The position numbers and the translations under genes were made by a program. From positions 1 through 30,268 of the IMG/VR virus record IMGVR_UViG_3300032088_001405: 30,268 nucleotides of DNA; one strand, written 5' to 3'. The stretch is from a virus. Under the pieces are notes generated by a model, which saw only the letters and a list, made by a program, of their open reading frames with translations, was not told the origin of the DNA and did not search any database. This document shows positions 6,777 to 13,138 of the stretch, one piece after another (position 1 is the stretch's first letter; each line of letters starts with the position of its first letter).

Positions 6777-7565
6777 TTAATTTCTCACTAAAATCTTTGT
6801 TACTTTATTTGCTGGGTCAGCACTTAATTTAAATCTTAAGAATGTAAACACACCATTAAAGTTAGCAGGTGTAGGTTCTGTTTCGTTACCATTAAACTCT
6901 AGTGTGCTTACTGTAGTCCAGTTATTCATTCCACCAATTTGATTATCTAGTGTACCTTGTATTTCTACAGTGCCTACATACGAGTCAGTATATACAGCCG
7001 CAGTGTGTAATGCACTATTTCCGTTGAGTCCAGGTTGTGCATCTATTTGATCTACTGAGTCACTTCCTGCTACCCAATAATCATCTTTGCCATGAAAAGT
7101 TGTAATCTCTGTACTTGACTTTGGTCCTGGATATGCTAATCCGTCAACAAGCATAGTTGCTGCACTTCCAAAATGACTATCAGCATATGTTAATGAATTA
7201 GTAGATTGTCCTTTTAAATAAACATTGTAGTGTAAGTATTGCTGTTTAACATTTAACAAATCATTTTCAGTAAGTGTAACTGTGAACTTACCTTTTAATG
7301 TTACTGTACTACCGTCGTCTTGCACTGTGCAATCACGTTCTATAATTTTTGTATTCGATTCATCAAACACAACAATTACAGGTGTTGAAGTGATGGATAC
7401 AGGCTTTTGATCAGCATTAAGTAATCTAAATTGAAATGCGTTATCAATACCTCTATATACTTTAAGTTGTCTACTGTACACTGGTCTATACTCCACGGCG
7501 AATCCAATATCGTTTGATACAACGTCAATTTGATTTTTGTATAAATATCTTGGTATAAGTTGCAA
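6777..7565 (-). CDS. Probable virion structural protein (baseplate/fibre type)
   Basis: The 262-residue protein lacks Cys-rich or enzymatic motifs. The N-terminal 110 residues (FRLLNADQKPVSITSTPVIV and following) resemble the immunoglobulin-like start of BppU-type baseplate or fibre proteins. The C-terminal 70 residues form the beta module shared with the 113-aa protein that follows. Start: TTG 7565 with AGGA 7 nt upstream. No ATG is available near the N-terminus. A late-type promoter (GATAAATA, 7596-7589) stands 23 nt upstream, which fits a structural gene. The call is by composition, module sharing and promoter class, not by a specific homologue. Confidence 0.65.
   Translation of the reverse strand: MQLIPRYLYKNQIDVVSNDIGFAVEYRPVYSRQLKVYRGIDNAFQFRLLNADQKPVSITSTPVIVVFDESNTKIIERDCTVQDDGSTVTLKGKFTVTLTENDLLNVKQQYLHYNVYLKGQSTNSLTYADSHFGSAATMLVDGLAYPGPKSSTEITTFHGKDDYWVAGSDSVDQIDAQPGLNGNSALHTAAVYTDSYVGTVEIQGTLDNQIGGMNNWTTVSTLEFNGNETEPTPANFNGVFTFLRFKLSADPANKVTKILVRN
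7540..7547 (+). promoter_or_regulatory. Perfect T4-type late promoter core TATAAATA
   Basis: TATAAATA at 7540-7547 on the plus strand matches the T4 late consensus exactly. It lies inside the start of the oppositely oriented structural gene and 56 nt before the plus-strand gene at 7604, giving that gene a leader of about 50 nt. Confidence 0.6.
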
Positions 7566-7588
7566 AACTGAATCCTATTAATTTAAAG

Positions 7589-7596
7589 TATTTATC
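7589..7596 (-). promoter_or_regulatory. Late-type promoter for structural genes
   Basis: GATAAATA on the minus strand (7596-7589), followed by a short leader with AGGA and the TTG start at 7565. Its position before two virion-type genes supports late expression. Confidence 0.65.
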
Positions 7597-7603
7597 GGAA
7601 ATT

Positions 7604-7975
7604 ATGTTATTAAAAGATATTGAAGAAAATTTTCCATTTATTAGTGTAGTTACTTATGGAGGAAACGAGTATGTTGGAATCATTTCCAACCAAGATGCCT
7701 ACGTAACTACAATGTATGTGTTTACAAGAATACAAGATCAACAACAGCAAAAGAATTTTTTAGATCTAGGAAATGTATGGTGGTGGGAATCAAATAGAAT
7801 GATTCCAATTAATATCTTTCTCAAAAATGAATTAGAAACTTTTAAATACTGTATGGTTACAATGAATTCTAAAGATGTAAGGGTAACTATTGGACCTACA
7901 GTTAATCTTAATAATTTAACTGTAAAGCGTATTAAACGTAAAAGTGTCCAACTAGTACGTCGACCTAAGAACTAA
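7604..7975 (+). CDS. Conserved-looking hypothetical protein, 123 aa
   Basis: I cannot assign a function. The 123-residue protein is beta-rich in its first half (FISVVTYGGNEYVGIISNQD) with an unusual GNVWWWESNRMIPINIF segment, and has a basic C-terminus (VKRIKRKSVQLVRRPKN) that could bind nucleic acid. The start has GGA 5 nt upstream. It is divergent from the structural operon and has a perfect late promoter core 56 nt upstream. Its last 11 nt overlap the convergent DnaE-like gene, so late expression would produce RNA antisense to the end of that early gene. Confidence 0.7.
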   Translation: MLLKDIEENFPFISVVTYGGNEYVGIISNQDAYVTTMYVFTRIQDQQQQKNFLDLGNVWWWESNRMIPINIFLKNELETFKYCMVTMNSKDVRVTIGPTVNLNNLTVKRIKRKSVQLVRRPKN

Positions 7976-8525
7976 GTTGTTCACATAATAAATTCATGTG
8001 TACTATAACACTCATTGCATAAGCAAAAGCATGTGCTTTCTTAAAAAAGTATTCGTTACTTTTCGGTTTTGTCCATACTTCTTTTGATATCGTATCCCAA
8101 TCGCTGTTCAGCAAATATCTCTTCGCAGGTCTTATGATCGCTAATACTGCTGCCAGTTGTTCGACTGTGGCCGGCTGCAACTTTCGCAATATTTCCCCAT
8201 GACCGTTGACGTGAAAGAGCAAGTTGGTGAAATCGTCGTGTTCCAGTAGTTGCCATTGTGGTTCCTTTTCCATTAATTGTGTTAAGTGTGCTTCGTCCTT
8301 AACATCTTTATATATGCTTACATTAAGAAAATCTAGCTTAAAGTAGCCGCGTTCTTCTGCCGTCTTGTGTTCGATAGTACTTATGTTATCTACAGGGTTG
8401 TGTGGAACCTCAGTTGCATATACACCTGTGTTATGTTTCTTGCCGCTATCTAGCTTTGCTACACGATGCTTTATGTGCGAAAGCACAATATCTCTGTCTG
8501 CAAAATCTATATCAATATCAGGCAT
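7965..8525 (-). CDS. Miniature DnaE-like (DNA Pol III alpha palm) protein
   Basis: The 186-residue protein aligns by eye with the C-family polymerase core in the right order. MPDIDIDF (1-8) matches the DnaE PDxDxDF motif that holds two catalytic Asp. HNTGVYATEVP (31-41) lies where DnaE has its HAGGVVIAP segment. YFKLDFLNVSI (61-71, Asp65) matches VKFDFLGLRT with the third catalytic Asp. Next come LEHDDFTNLLFHVNGHGEI, LAAVLAIIRP (124-133, cf. ALVALFRP) and FKKAHAFAYAMS (161-172, cf. FNKSHSAAYALV). DnaE is about 1,160 residues. PHP, most fingers insertions, beta-binding and tau-binding regions are absent. It is the last gene of the long minus train (8-nt overlap upstream). Whether it polymerises, or acts as a regulator or decoy of a replisome, is unknown. 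Confidence 0.75.
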   Translation of the reverse strand: MPDIDIDFADRDIVLSHIKHRVAKLDSGKKHNTGVYATEVPHNPVDNISTIEHKTAEERGYFKLDFLNVSIYKDVKDEAHLTQLMEKEPQWQLLEHDDFTNLLFHVNGHGEILRKLQPATVEQLAAVLAIIRPAKRYLLNSDWDTISKEVWTKPKSNEYFFKKAHAFAYAMSVIVHMNLLCEQLSS

Positions 8526-8685
8526 TTTTTAATTGCTCCACTCGTGCAGTTAAGAAATTTATAGTAGTATGTATATGTCCAGTAGCACTAGGTTTCAGAA
8601 GAGATTTACAATATTCAATTTCTTCTTCAAGCACACTTATGCGCACAAGATCATTCCTCAGTTTTGTATTCTTGCTTATAGTCAT
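8518..8685 (-). CDS. Small coiled-coil protein, 55 aa
   Basis: Starting at ATG 8685 the product is 55 residues, almost all helical. A heptad-like stretch (LRNDLVRISVLEEEIEYCKS) is followed by GHIHTTINFL and a second helix (ARVEQLKNA). The frame stays open further upstream to 8760, but that extension would overlap the preceding gene much more, so I prefer the internal ATG. It overlaps the preceding gene by 35 nt and the DnaE-like gene by 8 nt (ATGCCTGA), which suggests coupled translation. Function is unknown. It could be a partner of the DnaE-like protein. Confidence 0.6.
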   Translation of the reverse strand: MTISKNTKLRNDLVRISVLEEEIEYCKSLLKPSATGHIHTTINFLTARVEQLKNA

Positions 8686-8857
8686 CTGGTATTTTACTCC
8701 AATGGTTTTCACCAGTTCTAGGTGTTTGACCAACATACTGTTCCCCAGTTTCTCTATCAATCAACAACCATTTCATTGGTGCTTTAGTTTTAATTTTAAG
8801 TTCGACTGGTTCGTCTAATTCATAAACAGAAACGCCGTTTTGTAATTTCCTACTCAA
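8651..8857 (-). CDS. Hypothetical small protein, 68 aa
   Basis: Unknown. The 68-residue soluble protein contains WLLIDRETGEQYVGQTPRTGENHW, a pattern resembling a small beta-hairpin or SH3-like fold, and ends in an acidic tail (YKTEE). The start is TTG 8857 with AGGA 7 nt upstream, overlapping the stop of the nucleotidyltransferase gene as TTGA. A TTG start with a good ribosome site and tight coupling on both sides supports a real gene. Confidence 0.6.
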   Translation of the reverse strand: MSRKLQNGVSVYELDEPVELKIKTKAPMKWLLIDRETGEQYVGQTPRTGENHWSKIPDDYKQEYKTEE

Positions 8858-9267
8858 AGTTTTCCTTCTTCCCTTAGTTGCTTACGTATCTTAGTAGCAC
8901 TAATGTCATGTATATCCTTACCTAAGTCATGTTCTGTAAACGTGTAACCTACACCTCTACCATAACTAATATCTACAATGTTTGGTACTTTCATAATAGT
9001 ATATTCTTTATTGTAAGTATAGCCTACTTTGTTTAAACCTTGAATAATATTGTCTGCTACATCTGTATGCTTAAACGGGTTATCTGTTTGTGCTACAGTT
9101 CGTCCGGCACCGGCATCTTCGCCGACTATACCAAATACATCACGTATTTGAATACACACTTGGCCTGTTTCTGCTAATGCACGTTTAAATAATTCTGTAT
9201 GTCCATCATGCCAAGGTTGCCATCTTCCTAGCATTTGTGTTGTAGGTTTTTGCCAATCAAAGTCCAT
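8854..9267 (-). CDS. Small cytidylyltransferase-fold nucleotidyltransferase
   Basis: The 137-residue protein has the HxGH-type nucleotide-binding motif within GRWQPWHDGHTELF (14-27, His20/His23) and the C-terminal ISATKIR (about 123-129), equivalent to the ISSTxIR motif of this superfamily (nicotinate-nucleotide adenylyltransferase, PPAT, CTP transferases). It would transfer AMP or CMP from an NTP to a phosphate or acid acceptor. The acceptor cannot be read from the motifs. Its neighbour is an APS-kinase-like protein with an 11-nt overlap, so an ATP-sulfurylase-like role feeding APS is one hypothesis. NMN adenylyltransferase is another. Confidence 0.75.
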   Translation of the reverse strand: MDFDWQKPTTQMLGRWQPWHDGHTELFKRALAETGQVCIQIRDVFGIVGEDAGAGRTVAQTDNPFKHTDVADNIIQGLNKVGYTYNKEYTIMKVPNIVDISYGRGVGYTFTEHDLGKDIHDISATKIRKQLREEGKL

Positions 9268-9688
9268 TATAATCTCTTCCCATATAACGATTAATTACAG
9301 GCAATAATGCCTCGTGTGAGTTATCAAACCATTTACTAATATGGTAGTCGCATGTTGGAGGCGCTTGGAACATCTTATTAGTATCTTCAAAACGCCCCTC
9401 TTGGATTGTATCCATCCATACTGTAAAGTCGGGTGCAAATGCTTTACGTGCTTCTTCAGTAGGACAAACAAAGTCAGTAACAGCAACTTTGCCTGCCATT
9501 ACTACACCGTCTGCTAGATGACGCATACGTTGTGCTTGTCGCATACGTCCTTCGGGTGTAAAGTCCCAATCATCATACTTAGTACGCACTTCGTCTGCGT
9601 TTATGTGTACGCCGCCTATTAAGTCTGCAAATGGTTTTGCAAGTGTTGTCTTGCCCGATCCAGGCAAGCCAAATATTAGTATTTTCAT
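9257..9688 (-). CDS. APS-kinase-like P-loop kinase
   Basis: The 143-residue P-loop kinase shows Walker A GLPGSGKTT (7-15), NADEVR (30-35, cf. DGDNVR of CysC), a GRMRQAQRMRHLAD helix, VTDFVCP (70-76, cf. the FISP motif), and WMDTIQEGRFEDTNKMF (91-107, cf. the substrate loop of adenylylsulfate kinases). APS kinase phosphorylates adenylylsulfate to PAPS, the sulfate donor for sulfotransferases such as the one at 25186-25818. It is shorter than bacterial CysC (about 200), so another small-molecule kinase activity is possible. It starts at ATG with a strong AGGAGA site and overlaps the preceding gene by 4 nt. Confidence 0.75.
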   Translation of the reverse strand: MKILIFGLPGSGKTTLAKPFADLIGGVHINADEVRTKYDDWDFTPEGRMRQAQRMRHLADGVVMAGKVAVTDFVCPTEEARKAFAPDFTVWMDTIQEGRFEDTNKMFQAPPTCDYHISKWFDNSHEALLPVINRYMGRDYNGL

Positions 9689-10380
9689 AAATTACTCTCC
9701 TTAACAACTTGTTTCACTAATTCAACATCTCGAACTTGGCGCCGAAATCTCAAAGCCCAATGTTCAGGATTGATTACATGATAAACCATATCGAGCTGTT
9801 CATCATTAAACTTACTTAGCATATCCTTGCCTGTCTTAGAATTCAATAGTAACCACGGACTAATCTTTCCGTCCTTTATTTGCCACACTGCTCTATTAGG
9901 ACTTACATAATTAAAGTAATGATTCCATACTGAATTATTTTCAGTAGCCCATTCTACCATTGTAGTTATGCTACGTTCTAATGCAGTTTCTACATTTTCT
10001 TTTAGTATTAATTCAATTGCATACTTTTCATACATTTCATCTCTACACCAGTGATCTAATTTAACACCACTAGTAACAACATAGTCAATATACTTTTCAG
10101 GATACAACGGACGAACATTACTAATAAAGCTACCAAATTTTACAAATGCATTATAGTATTGACTTTTACAAAACTCTTCATATGTCTTTTCTTTTTTTGA
10201 ACCTGCACTAAGTTTGTAAAATCTTTGAAATGCATAGAAGCCATGACGTACACGCTTCTCATCTTTTTGTAAAGCTCTACGTTTCTTTTCACACATGTGA
10301 GCTATAAGAGTTTTTTCTCTTACGTAACTACTCCCACAGTATTCGCATTTATAAGCCTTAGTCATTAGTTGCATATTCAA
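9685..10380 (-). CDS. Zinc-finger protein of unknown function
   Basis: The 231-residue protein opens with a finger-like module YKCEYCGSSYVREKTLIAH: Cys12, Cys15, then His28 and Cys30, i.e. a C2HC variant of the C2H2 finger. A basic stretch (KKRRALQKDEKRVR) follows. The remaining 180 residues are helical and aromatic-rich with no motif I know, including two conspicuous WALRFRRQVRD and PNRAVWQIKDG segments. It looks like a nucleic-acid-binding protein. The longest frame starts at TTG 10380. ATG 10374 or ATG 10365 are alternatives, the last overlapping the upstream stop by 8 nt. It lies between the 2OG oxygenase and the APS-kinase-like gene. Confidence 0.7.
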   Translation of the reverse strand: MNMQLMTKAYKCEYCGSSYVREKTLIAHMCEKKRRALQKDEKRVRHGFYAFQRFYKLSAGSKKEKTYEEFCKSQYYNAFVKFGSFISNVRPLYPEKYIDYVVTSGVKLDHWCRDEMYEKYAIELILKENVETALERSITTMVEWATENNSVWNHYFNYVSPNRAVWQIKDGKISPWLLLNSKTGKDMLSKFNDEQLDMVYHVINPEHWALRFRRQVRDVELVKQVVKESNL

Positions 10381-11017
10381 AAGCTAAGTTTCCTGATATT
10401 GTTATTCTGTAATCTGTACTGCTATAGAAAGGTGTTACACTATGCTTTAGTTTTGCTGGAAACAGTATGCATGTCTTTGACCATTTCTTATCTGCTGGTA
10501 TTGACATTGTTGCTAGATCGCCTTTGTAATCAGCATAATGGAACTCTAATAATCCATTCATTCTCTCTACAGCATTATTGCCTGGGCCGCTTGCTTGTTC
10601 TGTTTCTATGTCATAGGGTATTTCATAAAAAATAATAAAGCTAAACACACCGGCATGATCGTGTATAGGCTGAAACTCATACCTCTCTTGAAAATTAACC
10701 CAAAGACTATCTAAACTTACTTTAAGGTTATCTCTTTGTTTCTTAGGAAATGAAGCCCGCCATACTTCTAAATGATTATATTCTGAGTCATGCTTATCAG
10801 CTAAGGCAAGCATCTTCTTTTCAATTACATTTCTACTATCAGATAATGAGTATGATTTCTTTAATTGGCCAATTAAATTATCACCATAGTTTACTGCACT
10901 ATTAAAGTCTTTCTTTATTTCTTCGACTTCTTTCTTAATAGTCATAAAGTCAAAGTCGTTAAATTTATCTACTACAATGCCGCCATTACCAAAGCCATAA
11001 AATCCGTTTTCAATCAT
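10358..11017 (-). CDS. 2-oxoglutarate/Fe(II)-dependent oxygenase
   Basis: The 219-residue protein has a C-terminal double-stranded beta-helix. The first iron-ligand motif is in PIHDHAGVFSFIIFY (117-131, His119 and Asp120/His121), a core strand GLLEFHYADY follows at 155-164, the distal ligand is His192 in FPAKLKHSVTPF, and Arg204 lies 12 residues later (DYRITISGN) to bind 2-oxoglutarate. The N-terminal 100 residues are helical. Such phage enzymes hydroxylate proteins, nucleobases or small molecules. The substrate here is unknown. The start ATG overlaps the upstream stop as ATGA. Confidence 0.75.
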   Translation of the reverse strand: MIENGFYGFGNGGIVVDKFNDFDFMTIKKEVEEIKKDFNSAVNYGDNLIGQLKKSYSLSDSRNVIEKKMLALADKHDSEYNHLEVWRASFPKKQRDNLKVSLDSLWVNFQERYEFQPIHDHAGVFSFIIFYEIPYDIETEQASGPGNNAVERMNGLLEFHYADYKGDLATMSIPADKKWSKTCILFPAKLKHSVTPFYSSTDYRITISGNLAFEYATND

Positions 11018-11478
11018 ACCTTAATACCTTTCAGCTCATGGTCTTCAATTAATTGTTTAAGTTCTTTCTTAGTGTACATACTTGCTAACATTTCAACTTC
11101 GTCTTGTTTCATGTTAGGATTTAATTGTTCAATTATTTTTACAGCAGAATTATTACTTGTCTTTTTCTTAAAGCCCTGCCAAGGATGAAATTCTTTCTTA
11201 CCTGTATTGCCGCACTGACATAGTAAGTACCACTGTAGTTTAGGATGCTTGTCTCCTAGTACTGCCCAGTTCTTGTTATAGTATTCGTTTGTCTTAAACA
11301 CAGCAAGTTCTGCTTTGTCTCTATTACCTTTAACGTTACTCATGTATCTATTAAGATTCCATAAGTCGCCTTTGATATCTTTGCGTCCTACATCTGTACA
11401 TGCATCGTATAGTTGCTTCATGCCACCATCAAGTGCTGGAATAAGTTCTTTAAATAAATCTAGTTCTTTATTTGGCAT
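11014..11478 (-). CDS. Hypothetical protein, 154 aa
   Basis: I do not recognise a function. The 154-residue helical, lysine-rich protein has WNLNRYMSNVKGNRDKAELAVF, a central HPKLQWYLLCQCGNTGKKEFHPW (two Cys, two His, Trp-rich) and a C-terminal helical pair (DEVEMLASMYTKKELKQLIE). The central block could hold a metal or bind a partner. Size and helix content would allow a replication accessory factor, but I have no motif to support that. It overlaps kdsB by 11 nt and the oxygenase by 4 nt. Confidence 0.65.
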   Translation of the reverse strand: MPNKELDLFKELIPALDGGMKQLYDACTDVGRKDIKGDLWNLNRYMSNVKGNRDKAELAVFKTNEYYNKNWAVLGDKHPKLQWYLLCQCGNTGKKEFHPWQGFKKKTSNNSAVKIIEQLNPNMKQDEVEMLASMYTKKELKQLIEDHELKGIKV

Positions 11479-12142
11479 GCCATTCCTCTATATCACTTGG
11501 TGAATTAATCTCTACTCCATTATAGTATACACTCAAACAGCCAACTTGCCAACCGTTTTTTAACCAGCGTAACTGTTCTAATTTTTCAACTTCTTCTTCA
11601 CGTTCTACGGGTAAGTTAGTATACATTTCTAATGCGTTGCGTCTGTATCCGTATACACCTAAGTGCCAATCACCATAGCCCGTCATGCCTCTACCAAACC
11701 ATAGTGCTTGGTCCCTACCACGTACCATCTTAACTGAGTTAGGATCGTTTTGTTTGTCTTCGGGCATGTGTGTAAACACTGTTGTTACAGGATAATGCTG
11801 TAAGTGCTGTAGTGCCTTTTCAATCATATCAAGTGTAACATCAGGCATGTCGCCTTGTACATTAATAAACTGATCGTACTTCTGCATGTAGTCTAGTTTG
11901 ATTGCGCCTGCACATCTTTCAGTGCCATTTGCGTAGTCTGTGTTATCTATAATAACACTTGTGTTTTGAAACACACTAGCAATACGTACATCATCAGTAA
12001 GCACGTATGTTGGTATCTTAGACGCAATACAAGCGTCATACACACGTTTTATCATGGGAACACCATCTAACATAGCTAGAGGCTTTCCGGGCAAGCGTGT
12101 GCTGTTATATCTTGCGGGTATAAGAATGGCTGACGATGTCAC
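11468..12142 (-). CDS. kdsB: CMP-Kdo synthetase (3-deoxy-manno-octulosonate cytidylyltransferase)
   Basis: KdsB activates Kdo with CTP to give CMP-Kdo, the donor for Kdo transferases. The 224-residue product shows the nucleotide-binding IPARYNSTRLPGKPL (8-22), NGTERCAG (72-79), NVQGDMP (94-100), HLGVYGYRR and EKLEQLRWLKNGW, all hallmark KdsB motifs. It is slightly shorter than E. coli KdsB (248). I place the start at GTG 12142 because a perfect AGGAGG lies 6 nt upstream. The longer in-frame TTG (12157) is itself part of that ribosome site. It overlaps kdsA by 38 nt and follows it directly, forming a two-gene CMP-Kdo unit inside the early uvsW train. Confidence 0.93.
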   Translation of the reverse strand: MTSSAILIPARYNSTRLPGKPLAMLDGVPMIKRVYDACIASKIPTYVLTDDVRIASVFQNTSVIIDNTDYANGTERCAGAIKLDYMQKYDQFINVQGDMPDVTLDMIEKALQHLQHYPVTTVFTHMPEDKQNDPNSVKMVRGRDQALWFGRGMTGYGDWHLGVYGYRRNALEMYTNLPVEREEEVEKLEQLRWLKNGWQVGCLSVYYNGVEINSPSDIEEWHAK

Positions 12143-12884
12143 GTACCACCTCCTCAAAGTTATCTAAGCGGAGCATGTTAGGACCATCGCTTGGTGCTAG
12201 ATCAGGTTCAGGATGGACTTCCAAGAAAAAAGATTGGATCCCAAGAGCAGACCCGCTACGAGCCAGCCCAGGCACGTAATCACGATTGCCACCTGAGCTA
12301 TCGCCTTGTCCTCCGGGTTTTTGGGCAGAGTGCGTACAATCGAAAACAATATCATGTTCAAAATTGTCGAGCATATACATAAGACCAGTATAGTCAACGA
12401 CAAGAGTGTTATAGCCAAAACTAGTTCCCCTTTCAGTTATCCAGACGTCTTTAGCGCCTTCACATTTACTTAGCACACCTTTCATGTCCCAGGGTGCCAT
12501 AAACTGACCTTTTTTAATATTAACAATTTTATCTGTAGCACAAGCAGCTTTGATTAAATCGGTTTGTCTACACAAGAACGCAGGAATCTGATAGACATCA
12601 ACTGCATCTTTAAATTCTCTTTCAATACGTGCAACCTGCACATAGTCATGTACATCAGTAAGTGTCTTTACACCTAGTGTTACTTTGAGTGCAAGGAAGT
12701 CTGTTAGTGTTGCTTCCATACCCATGCCACGTTTGCCCTGCATACTTGAACGGTTAGCTTTGTCGTAACTTGCTTTGAAGTAGTATTCAATGCCATACTT
12801 GTCACATACACGTTTGCACTCTTTAGCAATCTCTGCCGACTGTGCTAGTCCTTCGTGTTGACACGGTCCTGCTATAATTCTCAT
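12105..12884 (-). CDS. kdsA: Kdo-8-phosphate synthase
   Basis: KdsA condenses phosphoenolpyruvate with arabinose 5-phosphate to Kdo 8-phosphate. The 259-residue TIM-barrel enzyme shows AGPCQHE (5-11), FKASYDKANRSS (36-47), GKRGMG, TDVH (76-79), IPAFLCRQTDL (100-110), NIKKGQFMAPWDM (122-134), FDCTHSAQKPGG (181-192) and FLEVHPEPD. Cys8, His185, Glu222 and Asp233 correspond to the metal ligands of metal-dependent KdsA enzymes (Aquifex type). E. coli KdsA has Asn at the Cys position. The length is normal (259-284). It couples upstream by ATGA and downstream to kdsB. Arabinose-5-P isomerase (kdsD) and Kdo-8-P phosphatase (kdsC) are not in this window and would have to come from elsewhere in the phage or from the host. 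Confidence 0.95.
   Translation of the reverse strand: MRIIAGPCQHEGLAQSAEIAKECKRVCDKYGIEYYFKASYDKANRSSMQGKRGMGMEATLTDFLALKVTLGVKTLTDVHDYVQVARIEREFKDAVDVYQIPAFLCRQTDLIKAACATDKIVNIKKGQFMAPWDMKGVLSKCEGAKDVWITERGTSFGYNTLVVDYTGLMYMLDNFEHDIVFDCTHSAQKPGGQGDSSGGNRDYVPGLARSGSALGIQSFFLEVHPEPDLAPSDGPNMLRLDNFEEVVRDIVSHSYTRKI
12149..12154 (-). promoter_or_regulatory. Ribosome binding site that sets the kdsB start
   Basis: AGGAGG on the minus strand, 6 nt before GTG 12142, inside the kdsA coding region. It fixes the kdsB start at GTG and rules out the upstream TTG that overlaps it. Confidence 0.8.
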
Positions 12885-13138
12885 TTTGAATCCTTTACCA
12901 TATAATAGAGATTTACTAGTTTATCCATTTGTTTTGCTAACGTAGGATTAGTTGCTGCCACTTCGCACAAGTTATTCCACTCGCCGTAGTCAAGTAATTT
13001 GCCTTGCTCTCTTGCAACAGCACCCGGATCACCGCCTACAATCCAACGTGGTATCTCAGGCTTGTCAGCATAACGAGCGAACACAACACCGTTGGCCCGC
13101 TCGTATATTAAAGTTTCATTTGGGATTAATTTTCCCAA
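12881..13138 (-). CDS. Conserved T4-like hypothetical protein, 85 aa
   Basis: A protein of this type (LIPNETLIYERANGVVFAR, then IPRWIVGGD, ending in a helical segment with LVNLYYMVKD) is, as far as I recall, widespread in marine T4-like phages without an assigned function. The first half looks like a small beta sheet and the second is helical. The start is TTG 13138, immediately after the yhhQ stop. Its own stop overlaps the kdsA ATG as ATGA. Confidence 0.7.
   Translation of the reverse strand: MGKLIPNETLIYERANGVVFARYADKPEIPRWIVGGDPGAVAREQGKLLDYGEWNNLCEVAATNPTLAKQMDKLVNLYYMVKDSK

Noticed and set aside
12143-12157. Longer kdsB beginning at TTG 12157
   Set aside because: That TTG is part of the AGGAGG ribosome site. 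GTG 12142 with 6-nt spacing is the better start.
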